This document shows, piece after piece, positions 1 through 5,120 of a stretch of 5,546 bases of DNA. Each line of letters opens with the position of its first letter. Position 1 is the first letter of the stretch. Source of the DNA: an uncultured Oscillospiraceae bacterium (GTDB taxonomy: Bacteria; Bacillota; Clostridia; Oscillospirales; Oscillospiraceae); assembly GCA_947631805.1 (NCBI GenBank), contig CANRNA010000125.1, positions 1 to 5,546 of the forward strand, in the 5' to 3' direction. The position numbers and the translations under genes were made by a program. The notes under the pieces are model-generated. The model was not told where the DNA came from. It worked only from the letters and a program-made list of their open reading frames with translations, and ran no database searches.

Positions 1-413
1 TCCTTATCCAGCTCACCGCCATGAACGGCCTCATCCTCGCCCAGGCCCTGCTGTCGGTGGCCCTCATCGGGGAGCCCGTCCCCTGGCGGGCGCTCCTCCT
101 CCTGCACGGGGCGTACTATCTGCTCCAGACAGAGCTGGCCTGCGTCTGCTTCGGCCTGGGGGCGTTTTTGCGCCGGGGCGGCGCCGGGCTCGGCATGGGC
201 CTTGCCGTCGGGATGTACTTTTTGAACCTTCTCGCCAACATGACGGACCGGGCCCGGCCCCTCAAGGCCCTGACCCCCTTCGGCTACTGCGAGGGGGCGG
301 ACATCCTCGCCGCCGGTGCCCTGGACGCCGGGCGCGTCGCCGTGGGCATGGGCCTCGCCTGCCTGGCCCTCCTGGCCGCTTACCGCCAATACGCCGTAAA
401 GGATATCCGATAA
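1..413 (+). CDS. ABC-2 type transporter permease, C-terminal part (5' end outside window)
   Basis: The reading frame is open from base 3 to a TAA at 411-413, with no stop before the first ATG (21) and no ribosome-binding site in front of it, so this is the end of a longer gene; 136 codons are visible. The piece is strongly hydrophobic, with about four membrane segments (visible residues about 3-22, 30-52, 60-80 and 112-128). Between the last two lies a short loop in which the residues ALTPFGYCEGADIL fit the 'sPf.y....il' stretch found before the last helix of ABC-2 permeases. The protein would sit in the cytoplasmic membrane and work with an ATP-binding subunit encoded upstream, outside the window. 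The substrate cannot be told. Base composition is very GC-rich like the right flank and unlike the genes that follow. Family confidence is moderate because only the C-terminus is visible. Confidence 0.65.
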   Translation, partial: LIQLTAMNGLILAQALLSVALIGEPVPWRALLLLHGAYYLLQTELACVCFGLGAFLRRGGAGLGMGLAVGMYFLNLLANMTDRARPLKALTPFGYCEGADILAAGALDAGRVAVGMGLACLALLAAYRQYAVKDIR

Positions 414-433
414 AACAGACGCTTTGTATAAGC

Positions 434-476
434 ACCACAAAAGTATTGACTTCTCAATACTTTTGTGGTATTTTTT
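434..476 (+). terminator. Hairpin plus T-run after the permease gene
   Basis: Two perfect 16-bp arms (434-449 and 454-469) enclose the four bases CTTC, and are followed by A and six T (471-476). This has the form of an intrinsic terminator for the permease transcript, whose stop codon lies 20 bases upstream. The same bases also carry the promoter of the following regulator gene (separate entry), so the two roles overlap. The stem is AT-rich, so termination may be incomplete. Confidence 0.55.
446..474 (+). promoter_or_regulatory. Promoter embedded in a palindromic operator, upstream of the HTH regulator
   Basis: A -35 box TTGACT (446-451) is separated by 17 bases from a -10 box TATTTT (469-474), which is preceded by TGG (466-468), an extended -10 'TGn'. 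The perfect inverted repeat 434-469 covers the -35 box and the whole spacer and ends on the first base of the -10 box. A dimeric repressor bound to the repeat would block RNA polymerase. The adjacent gene encodes a small HTH protein, so negative autoregulation of the regulator-methyltransferase operon is the natural inference; binding itself is not shown by the sequence. Confidence 0.6.
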
Positions 477-496
477 AATCCAAAGGTGGCGATACT

Positions 497-700
497 ATGG
501 CTTTCTCGTACAAACCGCTCTGGAAACTTTTGATCGACCGTGACATGACAAAGAAACAACTGATGCAGGCAACGGGAATCTCAAAATCGACGATGGACAA
601 AATGGCCCGCGGCGAACTGGTTTCAATGGACATCATAGACCGGATTTGTTCCTGTTTGAGCTGCAATGTCGAAAGCGTTATTGAGCATATAACGGGGTGA
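497..700 (+). CDS. Small XRE/Cro-type helix-turn-helix regulator of the restriction-modification module
   Basis: This 67-residue protein is a single Cro/C1-type HTH domain with nothing added. Helix 2 is about residues 17-26 (MTKKQLMQAT), the turn is GIS, and the recognition helix is about 29-38 (SKSTMDKMAR). It is followed by GELVSMDIIDRICSCLSCNVESVI, the helix 4/5 layout of short XRE regulators. The start at 497 follows an AAAGGTGG ribosome-binding site (482-489) at good spacing. The methyltransferase start codon comes four bases after its TGA, so the two are co-transcribed. Size and position are those of a controller (C) protein of a type II restriction-modification system, but no canonical C-box is obvious. 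The likely target is the palindrome at 434-469 over its own promoter. An alternative is a plain autorepressor with no effect on the endonuclease promoter. HTH identity is firm; the C-protein role is inferred. Confidence 0.85.
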   Translation: MAFSYKPLWKLLIDRDMTKKQLMQATGISKSTMDKMARGELVSMDIIDRICSCLSCNVESVIEHITG

Positions 701-704
701 AGCA

Positions 705-1394
705 ATGGAGCCTGAAAAGAAAAAACGGGTCGTAACAGGTAAATCATCGACGGATCTGGTGCTTTCCGCTTATGTCCGCAACAATGAAGAGATATTCCCG
801 CTCATTCTTTCTCTGTATGTTCCTATAGGCTCTGAGATCGCGGATGTTACATACGGAAAAGGGGTCTTTTGGAAAAAGGTAAATCAGAAGGATTATCACC
901 TGCACTTTTCCGACATCAAAACGGGAATCGACTGTCGGGACCTGCCATATAACAACCAGTCGATGGATTGCGTCGTCATCGACCCCCCATATATGGAAGG
1001 GTTCTATAGGCGGGACGGCAATCATTTGGCTGGAAACGGAACATTTTCATCCTTTAGAGAAGCATACTCCGACAGCAGCATATACGAGCAAAAAACGGGC
1101 GCTCCAAAGTATCACGACGCTGTGCTGGATATGTACTATTCAGCAGGACACGAAGCAGTTCGTGTATTGCGGCAAAATGGAATCCTGATCATTAAATGTC
1201 AAGATGAAGTCAGCGCAAACAAGCAGCATTTGACACACGTTGAGATAATCAACGAATACACGGCGCATGGCCTTGTCGTTGAAGATTTATTTGTAATGAT
1301 ACGAAACAACAAACCTAATGTTTCCACATTAAAAAAACAGGTCCACGCCCGAAAGAATCATTCCTATTTTTTGGTATTCCGCAAGACTTGTTAA
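705..1394 (+). CDS. DNA methyltransferase (DPPY, amino-methyltransferase) of a type II restriction-modification system
   Basis: This 229-residue protein would transfer a methyl group from S-adenosylmethionine to an exocyclic amino group (N6-adenine or N4-cytosine) and so protect the host target sites. A divergent motif I is at 47-56 (DVTYGKGVFW), an acidic motif II end at D70 (HFSDI), a motif III-like DCRDLP at 76-81, and the catalytic motif IV DPPY at 93-96. A motif VI-like strand RQNGILIIK lies at 156-164, and the C-terminal NHSYFLVFRK at 218-227 fits the final strand of Rossmann methyltransferases. The order is motif I before IV. Residues about 97-148 are the only sizeable insert and may bind DNA; there is no large separate target-recognition domain. 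The start at 705 is preceded by GGGGTGA (694-700), which overlaps the regulator's stop codon. The gene's last four bases overlap the convergent endonuclease gene. Sequence specificity cannot be read from the sequence. Confidence 0.88.
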   Translation: MEPEKKKRVVTGKSSTDLVLSAYVRNNEEIFPLILSLYVPIGSEIADVTYGKGVFWKKVNQKDYHLHFSDIKTGIDCRDLPYNNQSMDCVVIDPPYMEGFYRRDGNHLAGNGTFSSFREAYSDSSIYEQKTGAPKYHDAVLDMYYSAGHEAVRVLRQNGILIIKCQDEVSANKQHLTHVEIINEYTAHGLVVEDLFVMIRNNKPNVSTLKKQVHARKNHSYFLVFRKTC

Positions 1395-1978
1395 AGCATG
1401 CTGTCAAGCAATGAATAGACATCGGTCGTAAATGGTTCCTGCAGCGGCCAGGTAATATCGATCAATGTTTTGATAAGATACTCTCTGTCCTCTGCCGCAA
1501 CATTGCGCGAGCGGGGACCAGGGTGAGGCAGGTCACTGTTTTTTGCGAAGGCAAAACGCCATTGATCGCCAAACGCATAAAGACTGACTGCCACTATGTC
1601 AAATTCACCGACCGCAAGGCAGGTAGTATTAACTGTCCGGCCGTTCGGCAATGGTATCTCCCGGCGATCGCTCGCGTCGCATTGGAATTTGCCCGCCCAG
1701 GTATCTTCGCCTGATTTGATAACAGAATTCGTCTGCAGCGATTTGGCCTCAACGCGGAATTCCTTTCCTTTATAGTGAAAGGAAAGATCGCCTTTGCTCG
1801 ACCGGTCATGGTCGTCGTACTTTTTCAAATCTGTCACATTTTCATGCCCATCAAAATATGTACGCACCTTGTATTCGCTCACATATCCAAACAGAAAGCC
1901 TCGCAGCGACGGATTGTCCTCCACTATCTTTGTCAGTTCTTCGGCTGAGATCTGCCATTTTTCCAAAATAGTTGCCAT
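1391..1978 (-). CDS. Type II restriction endonuclease, PD-(D/E)XK fold
   Basis: This 195-residue protein probably cleaves unmethylated DNA at the site recognised by the neighbouring methyltransferase. The nuclease signature is clear: GD at 63-64, then about a dozen residues over two strands (LSFHYKGKEFRV), then E77-A78-K79, the (D/E)-Xn-(D/E)XK metal-binding core. The N-terminal helices (about 11-40) carry a possible extra acidic residue at E35. A second conserved-looking part, CDASDRREIPLPNGRTV at 100-116 and GEFDIVAVSL at 124-133, probably continues the central sheet and helps form the DNA-contacting face. The start codon is fixed by AGGAGG (1988-1993 on the complement) seven bases upstream. 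It faces the methyltransferase tail to tail with a four-base overlap. No toxin, helicase or specificity subunit is present, which fits a simple type II system rather than type I, III or IV. Family-level identity is well supported; the recognition sequence is unknown. Confidence 0.82.
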   Translation of the reverse strand: MATILEKWQISAEELTKIVEDNPSLRGFLFGYVSEYKVRTYFDGHENVTDLKKYDDHDRSSKGDLSFHYKGKEFRVEAKSLQTNSVIKSGEDTWAGKFQCDASDRREIPLPNGRTVNTTCLAVGEFDIVAVSLYAFGDQWRFAFAKNSDLPHPGPRSRNVAAEDREYLIKTLIDITWPLQEPFTTDVYSLLDSML

Positions 1979-1996
1979 TATATAATGCCTCCTGTT

Positions 1997-2016
1997 TCAT
2001 ATATGATTCACTGAAT
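1997..2016. promoter_or_regulatory. Two adjacent dyads at the endonuclease transcription start
   Basis: TCATATATGA (1997-2006) and ATTCACTGAAT (2006-2016) are both perfect dyads (the second around a central base) and share one base. They lie at and just downstream of the predicted start site of the endonuclease promoter, a position where a bound protein would repress. They do not resemble the palindrome over the regulator's own promoter. AT-rich 10-11-base dyads are not rare, so this is only a candidate operator. Confidence 0.3.
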
Positions 2017-2021
2017 AAATT

Positions 2022-2050
2022 ATTATATCACGCGGGCATATAGAGGACAA
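2022..2050 (-). promoter_or_regulatory. Extended -10 promoter of the restriction endonuclease gene
   Basis: On the - strand, TTGTCC (-35, 2045-2050) is followed after exactly 17 bases by TATAAT (-10, 2022-2027), with TGA directly before the -10 box. A consensus -10 with a TGn extension suggests a strong, sigma-A-type promoter even with a 4/6 -35 box. The predicted transcript starts near 2015, giving a leader of about 37 bases with AGGAGG seven bases before the ATG. Confidence 0.7.
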
Positions 2051-2102
2051 TGGTTTTTCAGAATATCCGCCAAAATTCTGACTTCACCGCCCGGAATTCA
2101 AC

Positions 2103-2136
2103 GTCCGCGCTCTTTCCAGCTGGAAAGAGCGCGGAC
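2103..2136. terminator. Perfect 34-bp palindrome, probable intergenic terminator
   Basis: The 17-base arms match without a mismatch around the centre AGCT, giving a GC-rich hairpin whose foot starts GTCCGCGC. On the + strand it is followed by TTTACTTGTTT, a weak T-tract; on the - strand there is no T-run after it. It lies 37 bases beyond the amt stop codon and 53 bases before the endonuclease -35 box. It may stop or slow amt read-through into the endonuclease gene, and its T-tract orientation suits a + strand transcript such as the permease operon before the island arrived. A protein-binding site is the alternative. Confidence 0.5.
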
Positions 2137-2173
2137 TTTACTTGTTTCAAGCTTCTCCGTTTCTTTTCTTTTC

Positions 2174-3925
2174 TCAATACTGTTCCACGTCCTGGAGGGC
2201 GTCGTAGCCCTCCTCGCCGGTGCGGACCTTGACCACGTTCTCCACGTCGTAGACGAATATCTTCCCGTCGCCGATATGGCCGGTATAGAGCACCTTTTTG
2301 GCCGTCTCTATCACCGCGCGGACAGGTATCTTGCTGACCACGATCTCCACCTGCACACGGGGCAGGAGGGTGATGTCCTGGACCACGCCACGGTAATACT
2401 CCGGCTTGCCGTGCTGCACACCGCAGCCCATCACGTTCGTCACCGTCATGCCGGTGATGCCGATATCCAGCATAGCCGCCTTCAGGGCCTCGAACTTCTC
2501 CATGTGGAGCAAAATGGTCACGTTGCTCATCTTCACGCCGCTGTCGGAGGCCACCGGCTTGGGCGAGCGGACCTGGACAGGCACCGCGTCGTCCACAGAG
2601 GCGGCGGGCATATCCCCCGGCCGGTCTCCCGCTCCGGCTCCGGCCACGGCGGGGATGCCCAGGGCGGGCATGAAGTCCGCGTAGGCGCTCACCAGGCCGT
2701 GCTCCGTGATATCCAGGCCAGCCAGCTCCTCCTCCGGCTTCACCCGCAGGCCCACCGTGGCCTTCAGCAGCAGGAAGAACACTGTGATGGTCACCGCCGT
2801 CCAGGCGATGACTGCCCCCACGCCCAGGAGCTGGACCCCCAGCAGGTGGAAGCCGCCGCCGTAAAACAGCCCCACCAGGGTGTCGTTGCCGGGGGCGGAG
2901 GTGGTGGCGAACAGCCCCACGGCGATGCCGCCCCAGATGCCGTTGCAGCAGTGGACCGCCACGGCGCCCACGGGGTCGTCCACCCGCAGCTTGTTATCCA
3001 GCAGCCACACGCCGAACACCACCAGCAGCCCCGCCACCGCGCCGATGACGATGGCGCCGGTGCAGTCGGTCACGTCGCAGGGGGCCGTGATGGCCACCAG
3101 GCCCGCCAGGGAGGCGTTCAGGCACATGGACACGTCCGGCTTGCCGAACTTCAGCCAGGTGAAGATCATGCACACGGTGGTCGCCACGGCGGGGGCCACG
3201 GTGGTGGTCAGAAACACGCTCCCCAGCTGCTCCACGGTGGTGCAGGCCGCGCCGTTGAAGCCGTACCAGCCCAGCCACAGGATGAACACGCCCAGCTCCC
3301 CCAGAGGGATGTTGTGGCCGGGGAAGGCGTTCACCTTCACGATCTTTCCCTTGCTGTCCCGGGTGAACTTGCCGATGCGGGGCCCCACCAGGGCCGCGCC
3401 GATGAAGGCGCACACGCCGCCCACCATGTGGATGGCCACGGACCCGGCAAAATCGTGGAAGCCCAGCTGGGCCAGCCACCCGCCGCCCCATATCCAGTGG
3501 GCCTCGATGGGATAGATGAGGGCGCTTATGATACCCGAATAGATGCAGTAGGACAGAAACTTCGTCCGCTCCGCCATGGCCCCGGACACGATGGTGGCCG
3601 TGGTGGCGCAGAACACCAGGTTGAACACGAAGTTAGACCAGTCAAAGCTCTCGTAGGCCGTGAAGATGTCGAAGCCCGGCTTGCCGATGAACCCGGCCAG
3701 GTCCTCCCCCAGCAGCAGACTGAAGCCGATGAGAATGAACACGCAGGTGCCGATGCAGAAATCCATCAGGTTCTTCATCAGGATGTTGCCCGCGTTCTTC
3801 GCCCGGGCAAAGCCGCTCTCCACCATGGCGAAGCCCGCCTGCATCCAGAACACCAGCGCCGCGCCTATCAGAAACCAGACGCCGAACGTCATCCCCGATA
3901 TGGCCTCCATGATCTCCTCTGTCAT
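2174..3925 (-). CDS. amt: Ammonium transporter fused to a C-terminal PII (GlnB/GlnK-type) domain
   Basis: This 583-residue protein joins an Amt/Mep/Rh channel (about 1-395) through a Pro/Ala/Gly-rich linker (about 396-465) to a PII signal domain (about 466-583). Channel marks include MQAGFAMVESGFARAKNA at 28-45, GAMAERTKF at 115-123, GWYGFNGAA at 219-227, and the pore histidines H166 (VAIHMVGG) and H325 (AVAVHCCNG). F105 and F223 are likely gate residues. PII marks are GITGMTVTNVMGCGVQHGK (489-507), the T-loop YYRGVVQDITLLPRV, TGHIGDGKIFVYDV (548-561) and KVRTGEE (566-572), which bind ATP. The position of the uridylylated Tyr51 of E. coli GlnB holds Q516, so control should be by ligand binding only. 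Separate PII proteins normally plug Amt channels when nitrogen is plentiful; here the gate would be tethered. The start at 3925 has AGGAGG eight bases upstream; an in-frame ATG at 4045 lies in the promoter and is rejected. No signal peptide is seen. Confidence 0.95.
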   Translation of the reverse strand: MTEEIMEAISGMTFGVWFLIGAALVFWMQAGFAMVESGFARAKNAGNILMKNLMDFCIGTCVFILIGFSLLLGEDLAGFIGKPGFDIFTAYESFDWSNFVFNLVFCATTATIVSGAMAERTKFLSYCIYSGIISALIYPIEAHWIWGGGWLAQLGFHDFAGSVAIHMVGGVCAFIGAALVGPRIGKFTRDSKGKIVKVNAFPGHNIPLGELGVFILWLGWYGFNGAACTTVEQLGSVFLTTTVAPAVATTVCMIFTWLKFGKPDVSMCLNASLAGLVAITAPCDVTDCTGAIVIGAVAGLLVVFGVWLLDNKLRVDDPVGAVAVHCCNGIWGGIAVGLFATTSAPGNDTLVGLFYGGGFHLLGVQLLGVGAVIAWTAVTITVFFLLLKATVGLRVKPEEELAGLDITEHGLVSAYADFMPALGIPAVAGAGAGDRPGDMPAASVDDAVPVQVRSPKPVASDSGVKMSNVTILLHMEKFEALKAAMLDIGITGMTVTNVMGCGVQHGKPEYYRGVVQDITLLPRVQVEIVVSKIPVRAVIETAKKVLYTGHIGDGKIFVYDVENVVKVRTGEEGYDALQDVEQY

Positions 3926-3933
3926 TTTGAAAA

Positions 3934-3939
3934 CCTCCT
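3934..3939 (-). promoter_or_regulatory. Ribosome-binding site that fixes the amt start
   Basis: AGGAGG on the - strand, eight bases before ATG 3923-3925. The reading frame is open for 40 further codons upstream, but those ATGs lack such a site and fall in the promoter and terminator hairpin, so this site decides the start. Confidence 0.9.
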
Positions 3940-3955
3940 CTTGATGCTTAAATGC

Positions 3956-4006
3956 AAAACAAAAACGGCAAAGACGCCGACTTCCGTCACGACGCCTTTG
4001 CCGTTT
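3956..4006 (-). terminator. Intrinsic terminator (attenuator) in the amt leader
   Basis: On the - strand, bases 4006-3990 pair with 3979-3963 over 17 positions (two G-U) around the ten-base loop TGACGGAAGT, and the stem runs into TTTTTGTTTT. It lies between the amt promoter and the amt ribosome-binding site, so transcripts must pass it to reach amt. That is the layout of transcription attenuation, probably relieved by an antiterminator acting on nitrogen or another signal. No alternative antiterminator stem is evident in the few bases between the predicted start site and the hairpin. Confidence 0.75.
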
Positions 4007-4016
4007 CATGGTACGC

Positions 4017-4045
4017 ATGATAAACCCGTCCGGTTCGATTGTCAA
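4017..4045 (-). promoter_or_regulatory. Near-consensus promoter of amt, with a dyad in the spacer
   Basis: On the - strand, a perfect -35 box TTGACA (4040-4045) is followed by 17 bases and TATCAT (4017-4022), five of six matches to the -10 consensus. Transcription would start at about 4009-4012, only a few bases before the leader terminator. Within the spacer, AACC (4023-4026) and GGTT (4032-4035) form a small dyad with a further G-C pair inside it, a possible operator for a repressor. Confidence 0.7.
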
Positions 4046-4167
4046 GGCATAATCACCAATTTTTTTCCCCTACTTTGTGCATTTTGTCAGATTCCATAGA
4101 CTTTTCCATCCTCGTCCCCGCCAGTTTATGAGATTCGCCGATATTTGTCAGCAGTTTTTCTTATGTA

Positions 4168-5106
4168 TCATCCCACGGGGAAGAAGACAGCCGCGAACAG
4201 GAAGATGATCTCCCGGTGGATGGGATAGTACAGATAGAAGAACCATTTCCCGCCCCGGCCCCGCTGGCCGTTATACAGCGCCATCAGCGGCAGGGCGAAG
4301 ACCATCAGGAGCTGCAGCCTGTCAAAGAAGGTCGTGAAATACCGCAAAACCGGGACGCCGGACAGCCCTATGCCCAGGACCGCCCCGGCAGACATCACCC
4401 CATAGCACAGCACGCAGAACGCCCCGAACACCGCGCACTGGCGCGTTTTCGTCCGGGCGTGATACATGACGACCCCCAGCAGGATGAAGCCCAGGCCGTA
4501 ACTCACCATGCCCATGCCCGGCAGCAGAGCGCTGTGGAGATCGTCCGCCAGGAATATCGCCCGCATGGACGCCCCCTCCGGGATGATGGCCTCCCGTATG
4601 GTATCGGCAAGGAGAGTGGGCAGCAGGGACACCGCCCCCACGGCAGCACACAGCGCCGCCGTCCGCCAGTCCCTGTCCCGGACCGCCCCCAGCGCCCGCT
4701 CTGACAGCAGGGCGTACAGGGCCACATAGAAAAACGTGAAGATGATATTGCCCGGCGTGAAGTAGTGAAAGCGCTCCCCGAACAGCAGGTTCATCAGCGC
4801 GACGAACAGCCCTGTCCCGGCCCCGGCCAGATACAGCCGCAGCAGGAATTTCCCCTTGCTGCGGGTGTGCCGGATGCTCTGGACCAGCAAAAACAGAAAC
4901 AGCGGCGCAGCCAGCCGTCCGATGGACCGCAGAAGGCTGTAGTGTGCCTCCACGGCGGGTATCTCAAAGGCGAAGGCCCCGATGTGGTCTATGGTCATGA
5001 ACACCACGGCCAGCACTTTTATCTGAAACGCGCTCAGGCCCTTCCACCGCCCGGCCAGGGTCTCTCCCGGCGCGCCCCCAGTGGGGGCGGATATATCTTT
5101 TCCCAT
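4168..5106 (-). CDS. TraX-family integral membrane protein
   Basis: This 312-residue polytopic membrane protein fits the TraX family, named after the F-plasmid pilin N-acetylation protein but widespread on Firmicute chromosomes with no settled role. Family-like marks are FQIKVLAVVFMTIDHIGAF (27-45) in the first helix, SIGRLAAPLFLFLLVQSIRH (61-80) in the second, and the ending WFFYLYYPIHREIIFLF (288-304), where the 'YP.H' motif is typical. About eight hydrophobic segments are visible. The N-terminal 20 residues are polar and lack a signal peptide. The start at 5106 follows the purine-rich stretch GAAAGGAAAGGGAAT rather than a classical AGGAGG, so initiation may be modest. The upstream gene ends 14 bases before it, pointing to one operon. 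No conjugation genes are in view, so a role in pilin modification should not be assumed; a membrane acyltransferase-like function is the family-based guess. Confidence 0.85.
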   Translation of the reverse strand: MGKDISAPTGGAPGETLAGRWKGLSAFQIKVLAVVFMTIDHIGAFAFEIPAVEAHYSLLRSIGRLAAPLFLFLLVQSIRHTRSKGKFLLRLYLAGAGTGLFVALMNLLFGERFHYFTPGNIIFTFFYVALYALLSERALGAVRDRDWRTAALCAAVGAVSLLPTLLADTIREAIIPEGASMRAIFLADDLHSALLPGMGMVSYGLGFILLGVVMYHARTKTRQCAVFGAFCVLCYGVMSAGAVLGIGLSGVPVLRYFTTFFDRLQLLMVFALPLMALYNGQRGRGGKWFFYLYYPIHREIIFLFAAVFFPVG

Positions 5107-5120
5107 ATTCCCTTTCCTTT

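Noticed and set aside
475..747. 90-codon open frame on the - strand opposite the regulator gene
   Set aside because: It covers a clear HTH gene on the other strand, has no recognisable domain, and no promoter or ribosome-binding site is evident.
497..1978. Toxin-antitoxin or abortive-infection reading of the three-gene island
   Set aside because: DPPY methyltransferase plus a PD-(D/E)XK nuclease with an HTH regulator is fully explained as a type II restriction-modification system; no toxin fold is seen.
2006..2016. C-box for a controller protein at the endonuclease promoter
   Set aside because: The dyad does not match the usual GACT-type C-box and is unlike the palindrome at the regulator's own promoter; kept only as a weak candidate operator.
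414..2140. Insertion sequence, integron or CRISPR array
   Set aside because: No transposase, integrase, terminal inverted repeats or spaced direct repeats are visible.
3926..4045. In-frame 40-residue N-terminal extension of the Amt protein starting at 4045
   Set aside because: Its ATG lies in the -35 box and its codons span the promoter and terminator hairpin; the extension is Arg-rich and unlike Amt, and AGGAGG precedes the ATG at 3925.
2276..4099. Long open frame (607 codons) on the + strand opposite amt
   Set aside because: Its product is a His/Gly/Ala-rich low-complexity shadow produced by GC-rich codon structure of the amt gene, with no domain and no ribosome-binding site.
3926..4167. 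Classical two-hairpin ANTAR antitermination site or a riboswitch in the amt leader
   Set aside because: Only the terminator stem is clear; I find no upstream hexaloop hairpin that competes with it and no known riboswitch core, so only a generic attenuator is called.
4216..4704. 162-codon + strand frame opposite the TraX-family gene
   Set aside because: Gln/Pro/Arg/His-rich shadow translation of a membrane protein gene; no start signals.
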